Source: an uncultured Eubacterium sp.
GTDB taxonomy: Bacteria; Bacillota; Clostridia; Lachnospirales; Lachnospiraceae
Length of the DNA stretch: 13,443 nucleotides
Assembly: GCA_904502145.1 (NCBI GenBank)
Contig: CAJGDH010000025.1
Span: forward strand, 1 to 13,443
Reading direction: 5' to 3'
Part shown: positions 1 to 7,402 of the stretch, piece by piece
Position numbering within the stretch: position 1 is the stretch's first letter
Layout of the letters: each line of letters opens with the position of its first letter
Made by a program: the position numbers and the translations under genes
The notes under the pieces: model-generated
Database searches by the model: none
The model's input: only the letters and a program-made list of their open reading frames with translations
What the model was told of the DNA's origin: nothing

Positions 1-874
1 GATGGAACTCAAGGCGGAGGATCCGGACGGTAATTCCGATGTCAGAAGCTTCCGGGTAAATGTCCTGGACAAGACACCGCCGGTATTCCAGCCCACCGAA
101 GCTTCCTATGAGGTGGCATACGGAAAGGAGATCAAAGCCGTCCAGAAAAAGGACGCGGACCAGACGGAAAATACCCTTTATGTGGACGCGGAAGATGAGA
201 TCTCCAAGGTAACTTTAAAGATATCGGAGATCAAACCCAAGGGTAAACTGAAGGAGGATTCCTTCACGTTGAAGAAGGGTGTCGCCACCTTCCATAAGCC
301 CGGGACTTATGAGGCCACCATCACGGCATCGGACGAATCCGACAACAAGACCAAGGTGAAGGTGGAAGTCAAGGCGGTGGACAAGACGAAACCGGAATTC
401 AGCGGCCTGCCTGAATCCATCTCCCTGACCGATAAAGATAAAGACTATGACTGGATGAAGAAAGTGACGGCCAAAGACGAGATTGACGGCGACCTGACCA
501 AGGATGTGGAAGTGAAAGCCAAGGCAGTGAAATTCGGGACTCCCGGAAAATATATGGTCGCCTATTCCGTGAAAGATAAAGCCGGAAACAAGGCAGAGAA
601 GACCGTCGATGTGATCATCAGCGACACGACCCCGCCGGTCCTTACCGTCCCCGATTCATTTACCTTGAGTGTGGGCGATCCCGCGCCGGACTACGCGAAG
701 GGAGCCAAGGCAAAAGACAAGGGTGACGGTGAAGTGAAGGTTAACGTGGATTCCTCCAAGGTGGACCTGAAGAAGCCTGGAACCTACGTTGTGACTTATT
801 CCGCCAAAGACAAGAGCGGAAACAAGGCATCCAAGGATGTCAAGGTGACCGTCAAGGCAAAAGTACAGAATTAG
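1..874 (+). CDS. C-terminal part of a secreted Ig-like repeat protein (DUF5011-like repeats)
   Basis: The reading frame is open at the left edge, so this is the 3' end of a longer gene; the ATG at base 2 lies inside a domain and is not credible as the start. Three full Ig-like repeats are visible (about residues 22-126, 127-207 and 208-290, counted from base 2), preceded by the last strands of another. Each opens with a D-K/T-T-x-P-x-F/L motif and the last two close with the pattern PGxYxVxYSxKDKxGNKA, typical of DUF5011/HYR-like bacterial Ig folds; the first ends in a looser version. The protein ends right after the last repeat, with no LPXTG motif or membrane segment, so any anchor, catalytic or binding domain must lie upstream. 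It is very rich in Lys and Asp. Such repeats usually act as stalks or spacers on secreted enzymes or adhesins. The specific function cannot be told from here. The next gene starts about 74 bases downstream from its own promoter. Confidence 0.8.
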   Translation, partial: MELKAEDPDGNSDVRSFRVNVLDKTPPVFQPTEASYEVAYGKEIKAVQKKDADQTENTLYVDAEDEISKVTLKISEIKPKGKLKEDSFTLKKGVATFHKPGTYEATITASDESDNKTKVKVEVKAVDKTKPEFSGLPESISLTDKDKDYDWMKKVTAKDEIDGDLTKDVEVKAKAVKFGTPGKYMVAYSVKDKAGNKAEKTVDVIISDTTPPVLTVPDSFTLSVGDPAPDYAKGAKAKDKGDGEVKVNVDSSKVDLKKPGTYVVTYSAKDKSGNKASKDVKVTVKAKVQN

Positions 875-898
875 AAATGGCAACATATGGCCGGTTCG

Positions 899-907
899 TG
901 GTATAAT
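899..907 (+). promoter_or_regulatory. Extended -10 promoter (TGGTATAAT) for the NlpC/P60-like gene
   Basis: Bases 899-907 read TGGTATAAT, a perfect consensus -10 hexamer (902-907) with the TGn extension. No good -35 lies 17 bases upstream, which is tolerated in extended -10 promoters. Transcription would start near 914. The most upstream in-frame ATG (906) overlaps the -10 box, so it would not be in this transcript. The site lies in the short gap after the Ig-like gene, where a promoter is expected. It is assigned by pattern only. Confidence 0.6.
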
Positions 908-934
908 GGTAACGGAAAAAGATGCATTCCGGAT

Positions 935-940
935 GGAGAG
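935..940 (+). promoter_or_regulatory. Ribosome binding site that sets the start at 948
   Basis: GGAGAG at 935-940 lies seven bases before the ATG at 948. The in-frame ATG at 906 sits inside the -10 box, and the one at 978 has only a weak purine run before it, so this site favours 948 as the start. Confidence 0.65.
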
Positions 941-947
941 TGATATC

Positions 948-1982
948 ATGGATAACAAGCGAAAAGGTATAATCATCATGAGAAGGACGATGGCCGTGCT
1001 GACGGTCCTCCTTGGGCTGCTCTTCGCATTTCCGGTAAAAGCCAAAACCATGTATACCATCGATACGGTGAGGATGCGGACCGGTCCCGGGAAGTCGTAT
1101 GACATCATCGATACCCTGGGTCCGGATACGGAAGTGGAGGTTTACGACAAGGACGGTGACTGGGCTGATGCCGAATATGACGGTAAGGAAGGATACATTT
1201 GCCTGGACTATCTGACCTCCTCGGCGGAGAAGGCCAGGAAAGCCGCGAAAAAGATCGCCCGTGAGGCGAAGAAAAAGGGAAAGAAATCATCCGCCAAGTC
1301 ATCCGGAAAGAAGAAATCATCGAAGAAGAAATCCGCAAAAAAGAAGTCCTCCACCCAGGCTATTCCGCGGGGGACAGCGAAGATCAACGCCTCGGATGTC
1401 AATATCCGGAAAAAACCGAAAGGGCAGGTGATCGGCCAGCTCGATAAAGGGGATAAGGTAAAGGTATACAAAAGCAAGGGGGACTGGACCAAAGTGCAGA
1501 CTGGCGGCGGTACCTGGGGCTATGTCTATACCTCCTATATCGGCAGTATGGTCTCCAGGACGGACCAGATCCTGAAATGGAAGGATAAGGCGGTGGAGTT
1601 CTGCGAAGATAATCTTGACGCCAAGTACAGTCAGGAGAAACGGAATTCCGAGGGATATTTTGACTGCTCCTCCCTGATGAGGGATGCCTTTATCGAGGCC
1701 TGCGGCCTGAATATCGGGGAGACCACCTACACCCAGACAGAAAACATGGCGGATTATCTGTATAAGATCGATACCATCTATGACGCTTCCTACGGGGATA
1801 TCCTCTATCACCTTTCCGGTGAGGATGAAAACCATTGCGGCATCTATCTGGGGAACGGGCGTGTGCTCAATGCTTCCCAGACTGCCGGCAAGGTCAAGAT
1901 CAAGGAATATGACGGCGATTCCACCTACTGGGAGTACGGATGTAAAGCAGCAGCTTACTGCTATGATGAAAAAAATAAATGA
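948..1982 (+). CDS. Secreted SH3 - NlpC/P60-like cell-wall hydrolase
   Basis: The protein has 344 residues from ATG 948, chosen because of the RBS at 935-940 and the -10 box that overlaps the upstream ATG at 906. A signal peptide (about 1-32, cleavage after V-K-A) is followed by an SH3-like domain (about 34-89, with RMRTGPGKSYD), a Lys/Ser/Ala linker (about 93-141), a second SH3-like domain (about 142-198, with NIRKKPKG) and a C-terminal cysteine-peptidase-like domain (about 202-344). That domain has the catalytic Cys240 in YFDCSSL and His296 in ENHCGIYLGNG, in the order and spacing of NlpC/P60 folds. Family knowledge: bacterial SH3 domains bind peptidoglycan peptides, and NlpC/P60 enzymes cut D-Glu-diaminopimelate or related bonds. 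I infer a peptidoglycan hydrolase or amidase. The third catalytic position is not obvious, so a divergent CHAP-like or inactive form is possible. The gene is monocistronic by layout and is followed by hairpins. Confidence 0.85.
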   Translation: MDNKRKGIIIMRRTMAVLTVLLGLLFAFPVKAKTMYTIDTVRMRTGPGKSYDIIDTLGPDTEVEVYDKDGDWADAEYDGKEGYICLDYLTSSAEKARKAAKKIAREAKKKGKKSSAKSSGKKKSSKKKSAKKKSSTQAIPRGTAKINASDVNIRKKPKGQVIGQLDKGDKVKVYKSKGDWTKVQTGGGTWGYVYTSYIGSMVSRTDQILKWKDKAVEFCEDNLDAKYSQEKRNSEGYFDCSSLMRDAFIEACGLNIGETTYTQTENMADYLYKIDTIYDASYGDILYHLSGEDENHCGIYLGNGRVLNASQTAGKVKIKEYDGDSTYWEYGCKAAAYCYDEKNK

Positions 1983-1997
1983 GTCTTAAATCAGCGA

Positions 1998-2033
1998 GGC
2001 CCGCTGTAATGGCAATATCCATTATGGCGGGCC
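1998..2033 (+). terminator. Strong inverted repeat after the hydrolase gene; terminator-like but without a T-tract
   Basis: GGCCCGC at 1998-2004 pairs with GCGGGCC at 2027-2033. The stem continues through two G-T wobbles and TAATGG/CCATTA to 15 pairs around the six-base loop CAATAT. It starts 15 bases after the stop codon. The sequence after it is C/G rich with no run of T, so it does not fit a classical intrinsic terminator. It may be a 3'-end stabiliser, a terminator dependent on other factors, or the first arm of a leader structure for galK. Confidence 0.5.
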
Positions 2034-2057
2034 CCTGTCAACAGGGGGACTTTCCCC
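2032..2057 (+). promoter_or_regulatory. Overlapping alternative hairpins in the galK leader
   Basis: CCCCTG (2032-2037) can pair with CAGGGG (2042-2047) around a TCAA loop. GGGG (2045-2048) can instead pair with CCCC (2054-2057) around ACTTT. The first overlaps the foot of the 1998-2033 stem by two bases, and the second overlaps the first, so the three structures compete. They sit 27 or more bases before the galK start, close to but not covering the RBS at 2071-2075. No clear -35/-10 pair is visible in 1983-2083, so how galK is transcribed is unclear. Confidence 0.35.
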
Positions 2058-2083
2058 ATAGAAAAGGATCGGAGGAAACTTAA

Positions 2084-3370
2084 GTGATCGAAACAAAAGT
2101 GTTGAAAGAGAACCTGAAAAAGGAGGTTTACCGGGACCTGCTTCTGGATATCTATGTGGATGAGGGCAGGATCGCCTATCAGACGGACCGTTATATCCGT
2201 GCTCTTGAGCGTTATGAGAGCCTGTACGGACCGGATAAGGTCGCCATATACAGTGCCCCCGGCAGGAGCGAGGTCGGAGGGAACCATACGGACCATCAGC
2301 ACGGGGAGATCCTTGCAGCCTCCATCAACCTGGATGCCATCGCGGTGGTAAAGAAGCTGGATGAGCCGGTTGTGCGGGTGGTATCCGATAATTACGATGA
2401 GATCGTGATCGACCTTGGGGACGTGTCCTTAAAGGAGGAGGAGAAAGAGTCCACCACCGCCCTGATCAAAGGTGTGATCGCCGGGGCTGCGGACAGAGGA
2501 TACCGGACAGGCGGCTTCCAGGCATACATTACCAGTGATGTCCTCATCGGAGCGGGCCTGTCTTCCTCGGCAGCTTTCGAGACCATTATCGGGACTATCA
2601 TCTCCTACCTTTACAACGACGGAAAACTGGATGCCGTCACCAATGCCATCATTGGCCAGTATGCGGAGAATGTTTACTTCGGCAAGCCCTGCGGACTTAT
2701 GGACCAGATGGCCTGCTCCGTAGGCAGCCTGGTGCATGTGGATTTTGCAGACCCTTCCTCACCGGTGGTGGAGAAGGTGGATTTTGACATGAACAGACAC
2801 GGGTACAGCCTGTGTATCACGGATACCAAAGGATCCCACGCAGACCTCACGGCAGATTATGCGGCCATCCCCACGGAGATGAAGGCTGTTGCCGCCTTCT
2901 TCGGCAGGGAGGTCCTGCTTGGGGTGAGCATTGAAGATATCCTGGAAAATATGACGGCGATCCGCGAAAAATGCGGTGACAGGGCAGTCCTCAGGACCCT
3001 CCATTTCATCCGGGAAAACGAACGGGTCCGGAAGGAAGTGGAAGCCCTGAAATCGGAGGATATCAATGCCTTTCTGGCTACGGTGAAGGCTTCGGGAGAT
3101 TCTTCCTTTAAGTTCCTCCAGAATGTCTACACCAACAATGATGTCAGCCATCAGAATGTTTCCCTGGCCCTGGCCATGAGTGAGGCCGCCCTGGAAGGAG
3201 GGGCCGGTGTCTCCCGCGTCCACGGGGGCGGGTTTGCCGGAACCATCCAGGCCTTTGTGAAGAATGAGAATGTACCGAAGTACCTGGAAGTGATGGACCG
3301 GGTCTTCGGAGAAGGCGCGTGCCAGGTACTGAAGATCCGCAGATACGGCGGAATGAAAGTGATGGAATAG
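2084..3370 (+). CDS. galK: Galactokinase, clostridial variant (GHMP kinase family)
   Basis: The protein has 428 residues from a GTG start, preceded eight bases upstream by a strong GGAGG (2071-2075). It is expected to phosphorylate alpha-D-galactose to galactose 1-phosphate with ATP in the cytoplasm, the first committed Leloir step. All three GHMP-kinase motifs are visible: APGRSEVGGNHTDHQHG (58-74, galactokinase signature region), GAGLSSSAAFE (156-166, phosphate-binding loop) and HGGGFAG (380-386). MDQ at 206-208 carries the likely catalytic Asp207, and Arg61 is the likely partner. Two features are unusual against classical GalK: the Glu of the GEHTDYN signature is Asn67, followed by HTDHQ, and there is an N-terminal extension of about 40 residues. 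Both appear to be traits of a clostridial subfamily, as far as I recall. The galT neighbour nine bases downstream supports galactose as substrate; another hexose or hexosamine cannot be excluded. Confidence 0.88.
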   Translation: MIETKVLKENLKKEVYRDLLLDIYVDEGRIAYQTDRYIRALERYESLYGPDKVAIYSAPGRSEVGGNHTDHQHGEILAASINLDAIAVVKKLDEPVVRVVSDNYDEIVIDLGDVSLKEEEKESTTALIKGVIAGAADRGYRTGGFQAYITSDVLIGAGLSSSAAFETIIGTIISYLYNDGKLDAVTNAIIGQYAENVYFGKPCGLMDQMACSVGSLVHVDFADPSSPVVEKVDFDMNRHGYSLCITDTKGSHADLTADYAAIPTEMKAVAAFFGREVLLGVSIEDILENMTAIREKCGDRAVLRTLHFIRENERVRKEVEALKSEDINAFLATVKASGDSSFKFLQNVYTNNDVSHQNVSLALAMSEAALEGGAGVSRVHGGGFAGTIQAFVKNENVPKYLEVMDRVFGEGACQVLKIRRYGGMKVME

Positions 3371-3379
3371 GAGGCTGAC

Positions 3380-4867
3380 ATGATAGATAAACTGATCACC
3401 GAACTGGTGAATTACGGGATAAAAGCAGGTCTGGTGGAAACCGGGGACAAGGTTTATGCCACCAACCGGCTTCTTGAGCTCTTCGGGCTCCTGGAATACA
3501 GGGAAACTCCGGCGGAGGGGGAAAGGCCCCTGGCGGAGATCCTGGAGGACCTGCTCGACTATGCGCATAAGGAGGGCTTTTTCGCGGAGGATACCGTGAC
3601 CATGAAGGACCTCTTCGACACAAAGATCATGGGGGCCCTGACGCCTCCGCCTTCTGTGGTGAGAGAGAAATTCAGCGCCCTCTACGGGCAGGATCCCAGA
3701 CTTGCCACGGATTTCTACTATGATTTCAGCCGCAAGACCAATTATATCCGTGTGGACCGTATCGCCAAAGACGAGAAATGGACCACGGAGACGGAATACG
3801 GTCCCATCGACATTACCATCAACCTCTCCAAACCGGAGAAGGATCCCAGGGATATCGCGAAGGCAGGACAGGCGAAGAAATCCGGGTATCCCAGCTGCCT
3901 CCTCTGTGTGGAGAATGAAGGGTATGCGGGGCATTTCTCCCATCCGGCCAGACAGAACCACCGGATCATCCCCATCACCCTGGCGGGGGAGGAGTATTTT
4001 CTCCAGTATTCCCCCTATGTCTACTATAACGAACATTGTATTATCCTGAATAAAAAACATATCCCCATGAAGATCGACCGGGCAGTCTTCCGGAAGCTTC
4101 TGGAGTTTGTGAAGCTGTTTCCCCATTATACGGCCGGATCTAACGCGGATCTGCCCATCGTCGGCGGCTCGATCCTGAGCCATGATCACTTCCAGGGGGG
4201 AGGCTATGTCTTTGCCATGGCCAAAGCCCCCTATGAACAGACCTTTTCCCTGGCAGGGTATGAAGAACTGACGGTGGGGATCGTGAAATGGCCCATGTCC
4301 GTCATCCGCCTGCAGGGGGAGGAGATCGGCAGGGTCGTGGATGCGGCGGATCATATCCTTGCCGCCTGGAGGGACTACACCGATAAAGATGCCTTTATCT
4401 TCAGTTTTACCGACGGAGTCCCCCACAATACCATCACGCCCATTGCCCGGATGAGGGACGGCTTATTTGAACTTGACCTGGTTCTGCGCAACAACATTAC
4501 CACGGAGGAAAGCCCCTGGGGAGTATACCACCCCTCCGCGGACCTTCACCATATCAAAAAAGAGAACATCGGCCTGATCGAGGTTATGGGTCTGGCTGTT
4601 CTTCCTGCCAGACTGAAGCAGGAGATGGCCGTCCTCGCGGAATCGATCCTTGAGGGAAAAGACCTGCGGGCTGATGAGCGCACGGAAAAGCATGCTGACT
4701 GGGTGGCGGAATGGATCGGGGAATATACCGTCACCCCGGAAAACATCCGGGATATCATCCGGGACGAGATCAGCAAGGTTTTCGTCAAGGTTCTGGAATG
4801 CGCCGGGGTCTATAAGAGAACGGAAGAAGGACAACGGGCATTTATGCGCTTCTGCGATTCCTTATAG
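3380..4867 (+). CDS. galT: UDP-glucose--hexose-1-phosphate uridylyltransferase, type 2
   Basis: The protein has 495 residues, the usual length of the Firmicutes type 2 GalT and clearly longer than the roughly 350-residue type 1. It exchanges galactose 1-phosphate with UDP-glucose to give UDP-galactose and glucose 1-phosphate, through a uridylyl-histidine intermediate. The active-site motif SHDHFQGG is at 267-274, and His270 matches the nucleophile of the HxHxQ family. The segment around 170-230 (SCLLCVENEGY, HPARQNHRIIP, QYSPYVYYNEHC) is characteristic of this subfamily. AGGAGG at 3369-3374 overlaps the galK stop and lies five bases before ATG 3380, so translation is probably coupled to galK. 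UDP-galactose epimerase is not in the window; it must be encoded elsewhere if the pathway is complete. The product UDP-galactose could also feed the envelope genes downstream. Confidence 0.95.
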   Translation: MIDKLITELVNYGIKAGLVETGDKVYATNRLLELFGLLEYRETPAEGERPLAEILEDLLDYAHKEGFFAEDTVTMKDLFDTKIMGALTPPPSVVREKFSALYGQDPRLATDFYYDFSRKTNYIRVDRIAKDEKWTTETEYGPIDITINLSKPEKDPRDIAKAGQAKKSGYPSCLLCVENEGYAGHFSHPARQNHRIIPITLAGEEYFLQYSPYVYYNEHCIILNKKHIPMKIDRAVFRKLLEFVKLFPHYTAGSNADLPIVGGSILSHDHFQGGGYVFAMAKAPYEQTFSLAGYEELTVGIVKWPMSVIRLQGEEIGRVVDAADHILAAWRDYTDKDAFIFSFTDGVPHNTITPIARMRDGLFELDLVLRNNITTEESPWGVYHPSADLHHIKKENIGLIEVMGLAVLPARLKQEMAVLAESILEGKDLRADERTEKHADWVAEWIGEYTVTPENIRDIIRDEISKVFVKVLECAGVYKRTEEGQRAFMRFCDSL

Positions 4868-4915
4868 AACGCCGGGGCATGCCTGATCAACAGAAGAATA
4901 AGATTATGGAGTGTA

Positions 4916-5533
4916 ATGAAGATGGATCGGAAGGAAACAATCATACTGGCCTCGGGATCGCCCCGCAGAAGAGAGCTGATGGAACTGGCCGGATACACAT
5001 TTACCGTGGAGGTCAGTGATGCCGACGAAAATGTGGCCGAGGAGGATCCGGGCAGGATGGTTGAGGAATTGTCCCTGAGGAAAGCGACGGCAGTTGCTGC
5101 CCTCCATCAGGGGGACAAGGGGAACTGCAGGATCATCGGGGCAGATACCATCGTGGTCCTGGAGGGAAGAGTACTGGGCAAGCCCGAAGATGAGAAAGAT
5201 GCAGCCCGGATGCTCCGGGCATTATCCGGGAGAAGCCATGAGGTATATACCGGGGTCAGCATCCTCACCATGAAGGACGGGGCAGTCACCGGAAGAAGAC
5301 AGTTCCACGAATGTACCAGGGTCAGGATGAGGGAGATCTCCGAGGAGGAGATTGTGAGCTACATCCGGACCGGAGAGCCCATGGATAAGGCCGGAGCCTA
5401 CGGGATCCAGGGAAAAGCCGCCATCTTCATCTCCGGTATCGAAGGAGATTATTTCAACGTGGTGGGACTTCCTGTCTGCCATCTGTCCGGCATACTGGGA
5501 CACCCGGATTCCTCAACCCGCATCAGACAATAA
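4916..5533 (+). CDS. maf: Maf family nucleoside triphosphate pyrophosphatase
   Basis: The protein has 205 residues, the normal Maf length. Maf proteins hydrolyse non-canonical or excess nucleoside triphosphates to the monophosphate and pyrophosphate, and have been linked to septum formation and cell-division arrest in Bacillus. Visible family motifs are ASGSPRRREL (12-21), GADTIV (75-80, with catalytic-type Asp77), GKPED (88-92), EPMDKAGAYGIQG (154-166) and GDYFNVVGLP (177-186). The DKAGAYGIQG form is typical of the YhdE-like dTTP/UTP pyrophosphatase branch. The start is ambiguous: GGAG at 4908-4911 is four bases from ATG 4916 and ten from ATG 4922, so translation may begin at the latter. It lies 48 bases after galT and 21 bases before the next gene, with no terminator seen, so it may be cotranscribed with either side. 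Confidence 0.93.
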   Translation: MKMDRKETIILASGSPRRRELMELAGYTFTVEVSDADENVAEEDPGRMVEELSLRKATAVAALHQGDKGNCRIIGADTIVVLEGRVLGKPEDEKDAARMLRALSGRSHEVYTGVSILTMKDGAVTGRRQFHECTRVRMREISEEEIVSYIRTGEPMDKAGAYGIQGKAAIFISGIEGDYFNVVGLPVCHLSGILGHPDSSTRIRQ

Positions 5534-5554
5534 TCGTGAACAGGATTGGATGAG

Positions 5555-7402
5555 ATGAAAGAGAGACTGGAGAAATATCAGAAGAAAAAAGAAGAGATCA
5601 GAGAGAAGCTGTGGTTCCGTTTTCTGAACCAGGTCCTCAACCTGCTTCTGGCCCTGGGGACAGTGCTGCCGCTCCTCTACCGGATATGCACCACCATCCC
5701 CTTCAGCTACGAGGTAAATGATGACGCGGTGATCGTCCAGATCCTTGACGGATCCTTTACCGGGAGTCCGGAGGCACACAGTATTTTTGTGAGGTACCCC
5801 CTCTCTTATATCATCAGCCTTCTCTACCGGAAAAACCCCCGGATCGATTTCTGGAAGATCCATTTAAGTGATGTAAACTGGTACGTCGGAGCCATCGTCT
5901 GCCTGTACGGATTCGGAATGACCATGGTCCTGTACCGTCTGCTGAATCATTTCAGATGCAACCGCTTTCTGATCTGCTTTGCCTTCGGACTGGGCTTTAC
6001 CGTGGTCTGGCTGCCCTGTTTTTCCAGGCTGACTTTCACCACGGCATCCGCCTTTTTCGGATGTATGGCACTCATGTACCTTGCCCTTGAGAGCCGGGAG
6101 GAGGCCTGGCGGCCCTGGAATCTTGCGGTGCTGGGTGTCCTGATGACCGCTTCCTACTGCATGCGGGCCCAGAGTTTCTACATGATCCTGCCCTTCCTGG
6201 CGGTGGAACTGGTCCTGAAGTTCAATCTGGACTATTTCCGCACGCTGAAACCATGGATCACGACCTGCGTGATCGCCCTGGTCTGTGCAGGACTTTTCTA
6301 TGCCAATGATCTGGCCTACTCTTCCACGGAGTGGAAGGAGTACCGTACCTATAACCATGCCCGGGCATATCTGCAGGATTTTGCGGGCTTCCCGGAATAT
6401 GAGAAGAATAAAGATTTCTATACCTCCCTCGGCCTGACGCAGGAAGAGAGGGATGCCATGGCCCTCTACACCTACTGCCTGTCCGATGATTTCACGACAG
6501 ACTGGGTGATGAAGACCTATGACCACGTAAAAAGCAAGGAAGTGAAGAAGAGCTGGAAAGAAAAGATCCTTGCGTCCAAAGACGAAGCCTGGGACAATGC
6601 CGTAAACAGCCGGCAGGCACCTGATAAACTGCGGTTTTTCGCCTTCTATTTCTGTCTGGTGCTGGTTCCCCTCATCCCGGTGACCCTGGTCCTCCGGTTC
6701 AGGACAGAGATCGGCCAGCATCTTCTGTACATCCTGCAGACCGCGGTCTATGCCCTTCTGGCCGCCGCCGAATGGATCTATCTGGCCATCAACGGCCGCT
6801 TCCCCCAGAGGGTGGAGGAATGTATCCTGCTGATGAGCCTGACAGCCGCCCTTGTTATGGTCTGCCATTTCCTGCAAAGCTACCGGGAAGTCTGGATGTG
6901 CCGTATGCACGGGATCCTTCAGATCATCCTGCTGGCCCTATTGTTCCAATGGGCCGGACCCTACTGCAGTACTGTCCTGGAAAATGTGAAGGGCAATCAG
7001 GAATACCTCCAGATCTATGGGGCGGAAAAAGGGGAGATCCTTAAATACTGCGGGGACCATCCGGACAATTATTATATCCTTGATACCAACAGCTTCAATA
7101 AGATGTCCCTTCCCACGGACGACACCCGTCAGATGAACTGGTTCATGAGCGGAAGCTGGACAGCCTACACCCCGCTGTATACGCAGAAACTGAAAGATGC
7201 CGGGACAGACAGCCTGAGCTCAGCTTTCCTGCTTAAAGATAATGTCTATATCATCACCAGGGGAAGCAAAAGGATCGGCGCCATGATGGGGCTTAGAGAT
7301 GATCTGGTGGACTACCGGATCGTGGATGAATTCTGCAGCAGAGAAAACAGTTTCTTTGAGATTTATAAAGTGACCGGAGTAAACCGCGATGGCGAAGAAT
7401 GA
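5555..7402 (+). CDS. Large polytopic membrane protein, putative GT-C-type glycosyltransferase
   Basis: The protein has 615 residues from ATG 5555, which has AGGA at 5542-5545 nine bases upstream; a TTG three codons earlier is less likely. A charged N-terminal stretch (about 1-20) precedes the first membrane segment (about 25-43). It is followed by an outside loop with NDDAVIVQILDGSFTG (residues 55-70), then roughly nine or ten more hydrophobic segments to about residue 470. A soluble region of about 110 residues (to about 365) splits the membrane part, and a C-terminal domain of about 145 residues follows. An acidic pair in the first outside loop plus many membrane helices resembles GT-C enzymes that use polyprenyl-linked sugars. 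No family signature was recognised with certainty, so the catalytic role is an inference; a flippase, polymerase or other envelope protein is possible. It overlaps the next gene by 14 bases. Confidence 0.7.
   Translation: MKERLEKYQKKKEEIREKLWFRFLNQVLNLLLALGTVLPLLYRICTTIPFSYEVNDDAVIVQILDGSFTGSPEAHSIFVRYPLSYIISLLYRKNPRIDFWKIHLSDVNWYVGAIVCLYGFGMTMVLYRLLNHFRCNRFLICFAFGLGFTVVWLPCFSRLTFTTASAFFGCMALMYLALESREEAWRPWNLAVLGVLMTASYCMRAQSFYMILPFLAVELVLKFNLDYFRTLKPWITTCVIALVCAGLFYANDLAYSSTEWKEYRTYNHARAYLQDFAGFPEYEKNKDFYTSLGLTQEERDAMALYTYCLSDDFTTDWVMKTYDHVKSKEVKKSWKEKILASKDEAWDNAVNSRQAPDKLRFFAFYFCLVLVPLIPVTLVLRFRTEIGQHLLYILQTAVYALLAAAEWIYLAINGRFPQRVEECILLMSLTAALVMVCHFLQSYREVWMCRMHGILQIILLALLFQWAGPYCSTVLENVKGNQEYLQIYGAEKGEILKYCGDHPDNYYILDTNSFNKMSLPTDDTRQMNWFMSGSWTAYTPLYTQKLKDAGTDSLSSAFLLKDNVYIITRGSKRIGAMMGLRDDLVDYRIVDEFCSRENSFFEIYKVTGVNRDGEE

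Noticed and set aside
1..874. DNA tandem repeats in the Ig-like gene
   Set aside because: The repeats are visible at protein level only; the DNA copies are too divergent to count as a nucleotide repeat.
968..973. Second TATAAT within the hydrolase coding region
   Set aside because: No -35 and no TGn extension, and it lies after the chosen start codon; probably chance.
2759..4426. 555-codon open frame on the minus strand across galK and galT
   Set aside because: Both plus-strand genes are unmistakable. The antisense frame is long because the genes rarely use TTA, CTA and TCA codons, the complements of stops. Its protein has no recognisable domain.
5864..6910. 348-codon minus-strand frame inside the membrane-protein gene
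   Set aside because: It is rich in His, Gln and Gly as expected for the complement of a hydrophobic gene; no domain or start signal.
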